A stretch of 63,836 nucleotides of DNA from Magnetococcales bacterium. GTDB lineage: Bacteria > Pseudomonadota > Magnetococcia > Magnetococcales > UBA8363. Where the stretch lies: contig JADGCV010000027.1 of NCBI GenBank assembly GCA_015228815.1, positions 1-63,836 of the forward strand, read 5' to 3'. Both the position numbers and the translations under genes were made by a program. The notes beneath the pieces are model-generated. The model was not told where the DNA came from. It was given only the letters and a program-made list of their open reading frames with translations, and searched no databases. This document shows, piece by piece, positions 1 to 8,677 of the stretch; the stretch's first letter is position 1; each line of letters starts with the position of its first letter.

Positions 1-33
1 CAAGATTCCCGCAAAAACCACGCGGGAATCTTG
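1..33. repeat. Perfect 12-bp inverted repeat (hairpin)
   Basis: Bases 1-12 and 22-33 are exact reverse complements separated by a 9-base loop. The hairpin begins at the window edge, so an upstream gene may end just outside. No T tract follows it, so its role as a terminator is only a possibility. Confidence 0.6.
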
Positions 34-60
34 CTTCGGGTGAAATGGCGCGTGGAAAAA

Positions 61-120
61 CAAAGTCAAAAACAAAATCAAAAACAAAGTCAAAAACAAA
101 GTCAAAAACAAAGTCAAAAC
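61..120. repeat. Five tandem copies of a 12-bp A-rich repeat
   Basis: The unit CAAAGTCAAAAA occurs five times head to tail, with one copy carrying AATC in place of AGTC and the last ending in C. It has no spacers, so it is not a CRISPR. Any reading frame through it gives a lysine/glutamine/serine repeat peptide, which I do not regard as a gene. Confidence 0.85.
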
Positions 121-280
121 CCTGGGGGCAATCCCCCAGACCCCTTTTTTCTTTCAATAATTCTGGACCCTGGGGTACCTGGGCAGTTACAAACAAAGTC
201 AAAATCAAAACCCTGGGGGCAATCCCCCAGACCCCTTTTTTCTTTCAATAATTAAACCCGTAAGGTACCTGGGCAGTTAC
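101..280 (+). repeat. Two ~90-bp tandem units of a terminator-like repeat (family 1)
   Basis: Each unit contains an A-rich CAAAGTCAAAA stretch and then a hairpin with 7-bp arms CTGGGGG and CCCCCAG. An ACCCC plus six T then follows, and the unit ends with GGTACCTGGGCAGTTAC. The hairpins lie at 122-139 and 213-230. Hairpin plus T tract is the form of a Rho-independent terminator reading rightwards. A related copy lies inside a gene at 34344-34417. Confidence 0.75.
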
Positions 281-293
281 GTCGTCCGCTCTT

Positions 294-638
294 TCAGAGG
301 CGGTCGTGCGGTTTGTATGCCACCTTCACCTCCGTGGTGATGCCGCCACGAACATTGAACACCGCCCGAACCACCATGGATCGCGGCTGCACCACCGCCA
401 CCAGATCATCGAGAATCCGATTGGTCACCGCCTCGTGGAACGTCCCCACATCCCTGAAACTCCATAGATAAAGTTTCAATGATTTAAGCTCGACGCATGA
501 CCGGTCCGGGACATAGTGGACATGAATGACCGCGAAATCGGGTTGCCCCGTCTTGGGACAAAGACAGGTAAACTCCGGACAGGTCATGGAGATTTCATAA
601 TCGCGTCCAGGATTGGGATTGGCAAAGGTTTCAAGCAT
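294..638 (-). CDS. queF: NADPH-dependent 7-cyano-7-deazaguanine reductase
   Basis: QueF reduces preQ0 to preQ1 in queuosine biosynthesis in the cytoplasm. The 114-residue product carries the family signature [16 protein letters not shown], which includes the catalytic cysteine of the LCPKTG stretch and the acid/base aspartate of QPDF. It also has [21 protein letters not shown], and the C-terminal half ends in an RGGI motif, as in short (type I) QueF. The frame stays open upstream to 770, but those 44 codons read through a hairpin repeat (681-745) and do not match the family. I therefore start at the ATG at 638. The upstream neighbour on the same strand is the SPOR lipoprotein gene. No preQ1 riboswitch was recognised in the 128-base gap. 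Confidence 0.9.
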   Translation of the reverse strand: MLETFANPNPGRDYEISMTCPEFTCLCPKTGQPDFAVIHVHYVPDRSCVELKSLKLYLWSFRDVGTFHEAVTNRILDDLVAVVQPRSMVVRAVFNVRGGITTEVKVAYKPHDRL

Positions 639-680
639 CGGAAATACCCTGAAGGATGACGATCGGAAACGGCCACTTTC

Positions 681-745
681 GGGTCCAGAACCCCCTTCGG
701 GGCTTCGCCTCTGGACCCCACCAGGGGGATGATCCCCCTGGACTA
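681..745. repeat. Dispersed hairpin repeat (family 2), copy 1
   Basis: The element contains GGGGCTTCGCCTC followed by a near-perfect palindrome at 721-741. The palindrome arms are CCAGGGGGAT and ATCCCCCTGG around a single G. The same architecture recurs at 25635-25693. It sits between queF and the SPOR gene. Confidence 0.7.
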
Positions 746-766
746 AGCAACAGTTTTCCGCGACAG

Positions 767-2035
767 TCATTCCAGGTGATTGGTGATGGACCCTACCTGG
801 ATCTTGTTTTTCTCCAAATCCTTGGCCATCGCTTCCGCATCCTTGCGATCCGCCATGGGACCGACAAAAACCTTGTGTACCACCTCCCCCGCGACACGCG
901 CCTGCTGCCGAAGAAAAGGAACATTCAATTTTTTTAATTGTTTTGCCAATTGATCCGCACTTTCACCATCGGGAAAAGCCCCCACCGGAAGATAATAGCC
1001 ACTGCCAGAATCAGTCATGGTCCCCGATTGCCACGGAGACACGCCTCCCTCGGAACCGTCCTGATCTGGAACAACCTGATCCACGCCAGATACGACAGGC
1101 TCCGGTTCCTTATTGCCAGACCCGAACAATTTGCCAAAAAATCCCCCAACCGCCGATGAACCCTCCCCGGCACCATCGACCTTCGGTTCTTCCCGTGACG
1201 CCGCCGCCATCATGTCGCCTCCCGAAACCTCCTCCGGATGCGCCTCCGATCGCGAAACGGTACCCGAATCCAACGCCGTCCGATCATCACCAAGCACCTC
1301 TTTTTCCGAAAGAGACGGACGTAACGTGTACCCCCCCTTGTCCGGTCCCGCGGCAAGAACCTGACGCGATTCCACCTCGATCGCATCCTTCGGAGCCCCT
1401 CCTTCCGCCGAAGACCCCTTCAAAAGTTCCGCCAATTGAGCACTCGCCTGCCGATACCAGGTCGAAAGAATCCCGGAAGCCGCCCCATCGTCTTTTTTTT
1501 CTTCCGTCACCGATCGACCCTCATCCGGCATTGGTTCCATCGACGGTCCCCCTTCGGGAAGAACAACCCTCTCGTCAGATAAACCCATCTTCTCCGCCGA
1601 GGTGACGACCGGGGGTTCCCGATCAGGCAGCGGCGCGGCAGGCATCGAAGGTTGAACCGCGGCATCGGAAGGCCCATCCATCACCTTTTCCGTCCCTTCC
1701 CGCAACCAGGGCACCCTTGCGGGGACCTCCGGCGGCGTCACGGGAACCTCGACCTTGGGTTTCTCGGGAACCACGGGAACCGAAGGGGTCGAAGGAACCA
1801 TTTTTTCCCCCCGCCCCGAGGAAAAATCGCCCGGAGATTCCTTCTCCCCTGCCGTTCTGGAATCAGAATTGCTTTGATCCTGGCTGGATCGTTCCACGGA
1901 AGGGGCGTACTGAATGGGAACCCTCTGAAGATTGTTGGTGCATCCCGCCAGAAGCGACCACAATCCCAAAAGAGACATGAGACAATACTTCCATAATCCA
2001 ACAGGAATTTTTTCCCGTGGTCCAATCATTTTCAT
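767..2035 (-). CDS. SPOR-domain lipoprotein
   Basis: The predicted product has 422 residues. It opens with a lipoprotein signal ending in the lipobox LLAGC (cysteine 32). A long proline-, serine- and glutamate-rich low-complexity region of about 300 residues follows. A SPOR domain occupies roughly residues 345-422, beginning YYLPVGAF and including [19 protein letters not shown] domains bind glycan strands stripped of stem peptides at the division septum, so an envelope or cell-division role is likely. The specific partner cannot be told. The start at 2035 has a GGGAG Shine-Dalgarno sequence; the frame extends to 2131 without a signal peptide at its head. Confidence 0.8.
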   Translation of the reverse strand: MKMIGPREKIPVGLWKYCLMSLLGLWSLLAGCTNNLQRVPIQYAPSVERSSQDQSNSDSRTAGEKESPGDFSSGRGEKMVPSTPSVPVVPEKPKVEVPVTPPEVPARVPWLREGTEKVMDGPSDAAVQPSMPAAPLPDREPPVVTSAEKMGLSDERVVLPEGGPSMEPMPDEGRSVTEEKKDDGAASGILSTWYRQASAQLAELLKGSSAEGGAPKDAIEVESRQVLAAGPDKGGYTLRPSLSEKEVLGDDRTALDSGTVSRSEAHPEEVSGGDMMAAASREEPKVDGAGEGSSAVGGFFGKLFGSGNKEPEPVVSGVDQVVPDQDGSEGGVSPWQSGTMTDSGSGYYLPVGAFPDGESADQLAKQLKKLNVPFLRQQARVAGEVVHKVFVGPMADRKDAEAMAKDLEKNKIQVGSITNHLE

Positions 2036-2172
2036 TCTCCCTTGCCTTTCCAGAAAAAGTGCAACACTTTCTTTAATGTCTTGGCAACCGTGATGCAAGT
2101 CAAAAACCGCACCGTCGATGGCCATCGTCATCGGTCATACCCCGTCACACCCAAAACCAAAGGGAGATGAAT

Positions 2173-2538
2173 ATGAAAATAAATCCGACGCTTCTCGCCA
2201 TACCCCTCGTCGCCCTGCTGTTCTCCGGATGCGCCACGATGTATCCACCCCAGGCGGTGACAAATGCCGCATTGATGGATCCGGCAGTCAAATACCCACC
2301 CAGCGAATCCGTGGAATTGTTGGAAACCGCCCCCAAGAAATCATTCGTCAAGATTGCCCGCATGGAAACCTTGGGCAACGAAGGGGTCATGTCGGAGGTG
2401 TTTCTGCTGGAAGACATGCGGGCCACGGCACGAGAACTGGGCGCCAACGCCATCATCGTCCCCTTCGGACGGGTACGCAAATTTTCCCCGGATGGAATGC
2501 ACTGGGTCGTCCAGGGAGATGCCATCCGCTATCAATGA
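2173..2538 (+). CDS. Small lipoprotein of unknown function
   Basis: This 121-residue protein has a classical lipoprotein signal with lipobox LFSGC (cysteine 20), and a short mature domain containing LEDMRATARELGANAIIVPF. That stretch resembles the AGA-N-A-(I/V) core seen in small outer-membrane lipoproteins of the DUF4156 type, but the match is weak. The ATG at 2173 lies six bases after AGGGAG. The ATG at 2167 touches that site and is less likely. It is transcribed divergently from the SPOR lipoprotein gene with about 137 bases between the starts. Confidence 0.75.
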   Translation: MKINPTLLAIPLVALLFSGCATMYPPQAVTNAALMDPAVKYPPSESVELLETAPKKSFVKIARMETLGNEGVMSEVFLLEDMRATARELGANAIIVPFGRVRKFSPDGMHWVVQGDAIRYQ

Positions 2539-2563
2539 ACACGCAAAAAACGCCGACTTGACC

Positions 2564-2586
2564 CGGGAAGGGGACACCCCTTCCCG
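2564..2586. terminator. Perfect 10-bp stem-loop after the lipoprotein gene
   Basis: CGGGAAGGGG and CCCCTTCCCG flank a three-base loop. No T run follows, so termination is uncertain. It lies between the convergent 3' ends of the lipoprotein (2538) and methyltransferase (2665) genes, where a bidirectional terminator would be expected. Confidence 0.45.
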
Positions 2587-2664
2587 ATACACCGCGACAC
2601 AACGTCCAGGGTCCTCACAGACCCCACCCTTCGAGACGAAGATGTCACATCGGAGCGACATCAC

Positions 2665-3408
2665 TCAAACCATCGCCCCCTTCAACGTCGCCAGGACGAT
2701 CAAATGCGGCTGTTTGCGCGGCATGCCAAAAATCGCGCCCCATTTTTGCTTCACGAATTGCATCACCCGCTCGCGTCGCCGCATGCGCCGACGTACCCGG
2801 GTCTCGAATACCCTCCGAACCACAAATCCCTTCTTCTCCAGCCACCCCCCCAGCGTAAAACGGTCCCAACACCGCAAATGCTGCCATCGATGAAACGTCT
2901 GGTTGCAGCATGGACAGTAAATGGTCCGATCCTGGAGATTTTCATCGTTGGGTGTCGAAATGATCAATAATCCACCAGGTTTCAATATTTTTCCAATAAT
3001 ATTAAACGTATCCTCAAGCCGTTCATCATCCAAATGCTCGATGACCTCAGTCATCAGGATCGTCGAAAACGATTTCCCCTGATCAAGAATCTCTTCCAGG
3101 GTCAGAGCACCGCCAAAATTTGGCTCGCCAGAAAAGGTGGCCGCGAGCGACACAACCGAGGCCCTGGAAAAATCAGCCGCCGTCACCCGGTACCCGGCTG
3201 CCAGCAAAGCTTTTGTCAAAAAACCACGTCCCGCCCCATAGTCAAGCATATCTTCGTTTTTGTTCAAATCCTTCCCAAGAAGATCGACGATTCCCACGCC
3301 ATGGTCGTAGGTAAAGTAGGTCTCCGGAAACTGCTGACAATAATCCCAATACCGCCCGACCCGCTCTTCCGTCCATTCCATGGGTTTTGGAGAAGGAACG
3401 TCATTCAT
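2665..3408 (-). CDS. Class I SAM-dependent methyltransferase
   Basis: The 247-residue protein has a Rossmann-type methyltransferase fold. Motif I is MLDYGAGRGFLTK (about residues 54-66). An acidic motif II stretch VTAADFS follows, then the post-I segment TEVIEHLDDERL and motif LKPGGLLIISTPN. After the core comes a cysteine/histidine cluster (YCPCCNQTFHRWQHLRCW, about 163-180) that could bind a metal. The C-terminus is very arginine-rich. The overall form is like UbiG-type and sugar- or lipid-modifying methyltransferases, but the substrate cannot be named. Confidence 0.8.
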   Translation of the reverse strand: MNDVPSPKPMEWTEERVGRYWDYCQQFPETYFTYDHGVGIVDLLGKDLNKNEDMLDYGAGRGFLTKALLAAGYRVTAADFSRASVVSLAATFSGEPNFGGALTLEEILDQGKSFSTILMTEVIEHLDDERLEDTFNIIGKILKPGGLLIISTPNDENLQDRTIYCPCCNQTFHRWQHLRCWDRFTLGGWLEKKGFVVRRVFETRVRRRMRRRERVMQFVKQKWGAIFGMPRKQPHLIVLATLKGAMV

Positions 3409-3536
3409 GGACGGAATCTTCTACCGCCATGGAACAGGCCAGCGTCACACGAAAAAACATACGCGCCAGAGCCAAACCAGAGATTCGATGCGACATGCAA
3501 CGATGCTCCCAAAAACGGTGGTTATGGAAATTTTCT

Positions 3537-6500
3537 TCAACGGCACTGAATCTGCGCCGCATCGCAGGCCTCGATGTCCCCCTTGCCACAGGCACTCTTC
3601 AAGTCACGGCACATGGCATCGACATTTTTCAGGCTTTGATGGGCATTGCCCCGGGCAAAATAATACTCCGCATCATTTTCCTCCAGGGCAATCGCCTTGT
3701 CATAATCGCCGATGGCCTGGCTGATCTGTCCCGATGCGCCAATGGCATTGGCGCGCTCGAAATAATAATGGGCCTCGTCGGGATTCAGAGCAATGGCCAG
3801 ATTGAAACTTTCGATGGCCTCGTCCGCACGATTGCTTCGCGCCAACACCAATCCCTTCACATAATGGGCCCGCTCCAGCCTGGGTTCCCGGGTCAGGGCC
3901 TGCCGCAGATCGGCCAGGGCCTCCTCGTAACGCTCCATCTCCATGTAAGTCAGTGCCCGTTCGACAAAAGGCTCGGGACCCGTTTCGGGACGGACCAGAA
4001 CCAAACCCAGATCCCTGAGCGACCCCTTGAAATCCTTGAGCAGACGCAACGTCAGACCACGATGGAGCAAGGTATCGAAACGTCCCGGATCCCCTTCCAA
4101 CGCCGCATCGAAATCACGAATCGCCCGATCGGGAATCCCCAACTTCAACAATGCCATTCCCCGTCCATGATGGGCCTCGGGATTGTCCGGCTTGAGTCCC
4201 AGGGCACAGGTGAAGGTGTAGATGGCACGATTGTACTGCCCCTTCTCATTCTGCATTTCCCCTTCACGCAACAACTGCCCAAGTTCCGCCGCCACATCCC
4301 GAACCTTCTCCCGCGGCGGCATCGGCAAATCCTTGAAAGCGATCGCATCCTCCCGAACCACCTCGGTTTCATCGATCGCCACTTCCCCTCCTGACGCCAC
4401 TTCCCCTCCTGACGCCACTTCCCCTCCTGACGCCACTTCCCCTCCTGACGCCACTGGTTGCCGCTCCATGGACACGGAAGCGCCATCCACCAACGTCACC
4501 GTCCACGAAGCCTTCAGCCGAACCGTATCCTTCACTCGGGCCTTGGGTTTGACTTCATCCAACATTCGCCGAAACACCTGAGCCATGATCGCGTCCGTTA
4601 CCCGGATCCTTGGCTCCGGCACTGCCACCCCCATCCCCGGAAGCCATTCGGAATCATCAAGGACCCGCCCCAACTGCGTCTCGGGCACATCCTTCTCCGG
4701 CAAGACCGGTTCGGTCACGTCGAATCCCCTTTTCTCCGTTTCCGCATCAACGGACGTTCCCGAAGAATCGCTGGTTCCTCCGGCCACTTCCTGGGACGTG
4801 GAGACGACACCCAAACCCTTCGCAACGGAAACGATCGGTAACGAGGTCCCCCTCCGGGCAAGAGGCAACGGTTCCGGGAAGACCAGGCGTGGACGGACCA
4901 TCGGTGTGACGGCGGGAACCTGGATCGGTTCCGGTTTGGGGACCGGTTTGGGCAGGGTCACCGGAACCATGATCGAAACTGGTTCGAGTTTGGCGACCGC
5001 CACCGGCAGTGTTTCCTCGGGTGTCATCACAGTGGCAGAGCCCCCGGCGCCCGTGGCCCCAATGTCCGTGACCGCCTCGGCCTGGGTCGTCTCCTTCGCC
5101 GGAAGCACCACCACGGACGAGACGATCGCCACGCTTCGCAAACGGGGCGTGGGAACCGCCATCGTTGCCGTCATCCGCACGACCTCCTCGGGTGATTGTT
5201 GCACGCGCACCACCGCCTTCGGCAACGGCACGGGACGCGGACCGGGAGATGTGTCTTCACCCAGGATCCGATCAAGCCTGCCGACGGGTTCCACTTCAGT
5301 CAGGGTGACCGGATACATCGGCCCCTTGTGCCGCCCCATGACGCCAGGCTTTGCCTCCTGGGAAGCGATTTCCTGGCGTCGGGCGGGCACGGAATGACGC
5401 ACACGGGGTGCGACGGATGGAAGCGGTGAAAGAGATTGAAAGGACGGCCAGACACCAAGAATCGCGGCATCCCGATGCAAAAGAGGACGCGCATCCGCCA
5501 CCGACAGGGTTTCCCCCTCCAGACGGGACCCCGACCGGGATACGGCGTTGCCCGCGCTGCCGGCATCGGGATTGGGGGTGCGCAAAGTGTCTCCCGGACT
5601 CCCTTGCCCCTCACGGGTGGGACGATGCCGCCCCCCCTTGGGTGATTGCTCCGGTTGCTCCACCTTGGGCATGGCGGGAGGAACCCCTGGACCCGGAGTG
5701 GCATTTCCTTTCTTTTCCGGGGTTTTTGGAACATTTCCACCCGATGGCCCCGAGGTTTTGTTCGTCTCCTTCGCCGGAACCGCCTGCCGCGGTTCGATCA
5801 TCTCCCTGGGCGGCATCACCTCCCGTCCCTTGGGATTCTCCTTCGCGGGCGTTTCTTTCGCGGGTTTCGTGGATTCCTTTTCCGTCGTCTTTTTCTCGAC
5901 CGCGGGCGCTTCCTTCGGGGTCTTGGGAGCCGCTTCCCTGGTCGCCTTGGGGACGTCCTTCGCGGGAATCCCTTTTTTTACAGGGGTGGCAGGAGTGGCG
6001 CTTCCCCCCTGTTGACCAATCTCCCGGGTCTTGGACCGTTCGCGATGTCCCGAAGACTCTTTGGGTTTGACGACTTCCCTGGGCTTGAGAACTTCCCTGG
6101 AGCTGGCCTTGGAACCGCCCCTGGATTTGGGATTGGATGAATCTCCCTCGTTTCGGACGGGCGTTCCCTTGACCCGTGCCGCGCCGACCAACCGGTCACG
6201 CCAGAAGGTCCCCTGTTCGATGCGGCCATCGGGCCAGGATTTCCGTCCCGGCCCATGCTGAAAGCCGCGGTTCCAGGTCCCCGAATATCTTTTCCCCGAG
6301 GACCAGATCAAGGTCCCCTGTCCATGGCGCCAGCCCATGTAATATTCGCCGGTGTAGACCGAACCGTCGCCGTGGACATACTGCCCCCGACCATGACGCT
6401 GCCCGTTCCTGAACTGGCCGTGATAACGATCCCCCGAAGGCCACAGGAAGATTCCAACCCCATCCTGGCAATCCCCTCGAAGGCATTCGGCGGTGGCAAA

Positions 6501-6596
6501 CCGGGGCATGAACCCGAACAGGACAACCGCCACGGCCATCGCTTTGCGCCAATCGCAATGACCAACCCGCGACAACACACGCATTGGAGTGTTCAT
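3537..6596 (-). CDS. Exported MORN-repeat and TPR protein with long low-complexity linker
   Basis: The 1019-residue product starts with a signal peptide ending near ATAEC. About four MORN repeats follow (roughly residues 45-135), for example YHGQFRNGQRHGRGQY and YTGEYYMGWRHGQGTL. A ~600-residue linker rich in lysine, proline, threonine and valine contains a fourfold SGGEVA repeat. The C-terminal ~230 residues are TPRs, such as EAHHGRGMALLKLGIPDRAI and EAHYYFERANAIGASGQISQ. MORN repeats contact lipids or proteins and TPRs bind proteins, so a periplasmic scaffold is plausible. The start at 6596 puts the signal peptide at the N-terminus; an ATG at 6584 is an alternative. Confidence 0.75.
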   Translation of the reverse strand: MNTPMRVLSRVGHCDWRKAMAVAVVLFGFMPRFATAECLRGDCQDGVGIFLWPSGDRYHGQFRNGQRHGRGQYVHGDGSVYTGEYYMGWRHGQGTLIWSSGKRYSGTWNRGFQHGPGRKSWPDGRIEQGTFWRDRLVGAARVKGTPVRNEGDSSNPKSRGGSKASSREVLKPREVVKPKESSGHRERSKTREIGQQGGSATPATPVKKGIPAKDVPKATREAAPKTPKEAPAVEKKTTEKESTKPAKETPAKENPKGREVMPPREMIEPRQAVPAKETNKTSGPSGGNVPKTPEKKGNATPGPGVPPAMPKVEQPEQSPKGGRHRPTREGQGSPGDTLRTPNPDAGSAGNAVSRSGSRLEGETLSVADARPLLHRDAAILGVWPSFQSLSPLPSVAPRVRHSVPARRQEIASQEAKPGVMGRHKGPMYPVTLTEVEPVGRLDRILGEDTSPGPRPVPLPKAVVRVQQSPEEVVRMTATMAVPTPRLRSVAIVSSVVVLPAKETTQAEAVTDIGATGAGGSATVMTPEETLPVAVAKLEPVSIMVPVTLPKPVPKPEPIQVPAVTPMVRPRLVFPEPLPLARRGTSLPIVSVAKGLGVVSTSQEVAGGTSDSSGTSVDAETEKRGFDVTEPVLPEKDVPETQLGRVLDDSEWLPGMGVAVPEPRIRVTDAIMAQVFRRMLDEVKPKARVKDTVRLKASWTVTLVDGASVSMERQPVASGGEVASGGEVASGGEVASGGEVAIDETEVVREDAIAFKDLPMPPREKVRDVAAELGQLLREGEMQNEKGQYNRAIYTFTCALGLKPDNPEAHHGRGMALLKLGIPDRAIRDFDAALEGDPGRFDTLLHRGLTLRLLKDFKGSLRDLGLVLVRPETGPEPFVERALTYMEMERYEEALADLRQALTREPRLERAHYVKGLVLARSNRADEAIESFNLAIALNPDEAHYYFERANAIGASGQISQAIGDYDKAIALEENDAEYYFARGNAHQSLKNVDAMCRDLKSACGKGDIEACDAAQIQCR
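4381..4452 (-). repeat. Four exact 18-bp tandem repeats inside the MORN/TPR gene
   Basis: The unit ACTTCCCCTCCTGACGCC (plus strand) occurs four times without change and encodes SGGEVA on the minus strand. Absence of any divergence suggests recent slippage or copy-number variation between strains. Confidence 0.9.
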
Positions 6597-6739
6597 GATT
6601 CCTGGACCACCGGGACTTGAGTTGCACGACCGACCTGACCTGGTGTGGCCCAACCGTCATGACCGGGAACAACGACCGCCCTGGAAGCATCGGGGCGACA
6701 CGGCCCTCCCCGATCCGCTCAAGCGGCGTTCTCCCGATG

Positions 6740-8551
6740 TCACTCCGCCGCGATGGGAACCCGCGCATCCTCCTCCGGAAGCGAAAAATCGACCCCCTCC
6801 GGACTTCCCGAGCCGCCGACATCGTGGGGCTTGACGGTTTTGGGTGATGATAATCCCTTGTTTTGGGAGAAATCATGCATCCTCTGCCACATGCCCTCCT
6901 TATCGGATGTTCCGCCCGATCCCGACATCATTTTAAGCTGTTCCTCGACATCAGGTTCATTTCCGGTCTCCATGGCCGCGAGCAGGGCCGCCGTGGCGCT
7001 TTCATGGCGAAAGGCGATATTGGCCGTCAACGTCGGTGGGGCAAGGTTTTCGAGGCCGGGCATGGGAGGAACAGGATCGCGTCCCAGGGACATCAACAAT
7101 CGACCCAAAGCGACCTGATGGTCGGCGAAGGCCAATCCCTGAAGCACGCGCAGGATCAAGCCCTCCGCATTGGCGACAATCCGCGAACTGTCGGGATCGT
7201 CCTCCTTGCCGGGTGGAAAACGAATGGTGGTCCGTTTCAACCCTTCCTTGTTCCGGTCGCGGATCCCGGCCAGCCTTTTTTCGGTCATCCGGCACTCCAG
7301 GAGCGCCAGATGCACCTGCATGAGGGTGGCAACCCCCTGGGCCAGACGTACCACCCGATTCCCGGTGTCGGAGTCGGCGGCGGGAGGCCGTTGCCCCTCG
7401 ACCAGCTGTCCCGTCAGCGTCATCCCCGCCTCGACCCATGACGGTGCCCCCGCCGGCGCCCACGCCACCGATTCATGTCCCAGACCGGGAAAGGAATGCC
7501 CTGGAAAAGCCGCCATGAGACCCCGCTCCACTTGGGCGCCACCCAACCGCTCTTCCCTGGGAAGATGGGCGCGGTTGGCCCAATGGAGCAACGCCTGGTC
7601 CTCCATGAAGACAACCGGCAGGGCGAGAATCCCCGGATCAAGCATCTCGGTCGCCGCCACCTTCACCCGGACCGCTCCGGCCCCCCCCGGCCATCCCAGC
7701 AATCGGGCGAGCGTTTCCTTGGATGCCTGCAACGTCTTCCGCCATTTCCACAACGTGTCGGTCGTCGTCAGCAGGTCGCTCTGGCTTTTCAGCATCCTGG
7801 CATCCGCCGAGGCCAGGGTTCCTTTGGGAGTTCGCAGGCGCACCAACGCCGCGTTGGCCTCCTGAAGCAATCGATCCAGTTCATCGAGCAACAGATCGGC
7901 GGTCGCCGAGCGCCAGTAGGCGGCACGAACATCGGTCGCGAGCGTCACGGCAACGGCGCGGACCAGCGATGGCGCAGGCTCGCCCCCTCCCGGTTCCCGT
8001 GGCGCCCGTTCCTTTTCCAACGCAAGCGTCACCAGGTTCCATACCACCGCCGGATCGAATTCCCCAAGACGCGCCTCCTCCTCCCCCCTCATCCCTTTTC
8101 CGCCCATCCATCCCGCCGTTTCCAGCCATTCCCGCAACCGCGCCGGGGTCGCATCGGGCGGCGTCAGGGCGATCAATGCCTGAAGCGTCCGATCCATCCG
8201 CTCCTTCATTCCCGCTCCCAGTCCCACGCCCATCGCCTCGAACAGGCCGATGCGACGCTCCACGACCGCCGTCGCTCCCCCCCCCTTCGGCGACGGGAGC
8301 GATTTGGCGGGATCGGCCACCGTCGCAGCCTCCCCCTCCCAGGCAGGAACAGCCAGAAACAATCCCAGGACCATCCCGGGCCACAAGCGATACCGGCGCC
8401 GGGTCCGCCGCGAAACCGCAAGGCCCCCGCCGCCGCCATCGTGCAATGAATGTTTGATCACGTACACGTTCCACCAGAAAAAAAGAATCTTGGACCCGAC
8501 CCCCATCCCGCAAGCACAATGACCGTGGCCGGCAAGGTTAATGGTTTGCAA
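6740..8551 (-). CDS. TolC-like outer-membrane efflux protein (probable)
   Basis: The 603-residue protein has long amphipathic helices. One pair reads DVRAAYWRSATADLLLDELD and LLTTTDTLWKWRKTLQASKE, and a second helical region lies around 430-500. This spacing is typical of the helical barrel of outer-membrane factors (TolC family). These exit ducts work with tripartite pumps, but no pump or adaptor gene is adjacent. The N-terminus is uncertain. The longest start is a TTG at 8551 preceded by AAGAGG, whereas the signal-peptide-like stretch GMVLGLFLAVPAWEGEA begins about residue 59. A start near there would shorten the protein to about 545 residues. Confidence 0.6.
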   Translation of the reverse strand: MQTINLAGHGHCACGMGVGSKILFFWWNVYVIKHSLHDGGGGGLAVSRRTRRRYRLWPGMVLGLFLAVPAWEGEAATVADPAKSLPSPKGGGATAVVERRIGLFEAMGVGLGAGMKERMDRTLQALIALTPPDATPARLREWLETAGWMGGKGMRGEEEARLGEFDPAVVWNLVTLALEKERAPREPGGGEPAPSLVRAVAVTLATDVRAAYWRSATADLLLDELDRLLQEANAALVRLRTPKGTLASADARMLKSQSDLLTTTDTLWKWRKTLQASKETLARLLGWPGGAGAVRVKVAATEMLDPGILALPVVFMEDQALLHWANRAHLPREERLGGAQVERGLMAAFPGHSFPGLGHESVAWAPAGAPSWVEAGMTLTGQLVEGQRPPAADSDTGNRVVRLAQGVATLMQVHLALLECRMTEKRLAGIRDRNKEGLKRTTIRFPPGKEDDPDSSRIVANAEGLILRVLQGLAFADHQVALGRLLMSLGRDPVPPMPGLENLAPPTLTANIAFRHESATAALLAAMETGNEPDVEEQLKMMSGSGGTSDKEGMWQRMHDFSQNKGLSSPKTVKPHDVGGSGSPEGVDFSLPEEDARVPIAAE

Positions 8552-8677
8552 ATTTCATACCTCTTATCAATAAAAAAAACGGACATTCAACACCCGTTCG
8601 ACATGGGAAACAATTGACTCACACCTTAATTGGTGGATAATGTTTTCATAAAATATTTCAATTTTTTGGAGGTTCCT

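Noticed and set aside
61-120. Possible CRISPR array
   Set aside because: Twelve-base repeats have no spacers and no cas genes are in the window.
31-255. Open frames through the A-rich repeats (poly Gln-Ser / Lys-Ser proteins)
   Set aside because: They are translations of tandem repeats and hairpins, without a ribosome site or any family match.
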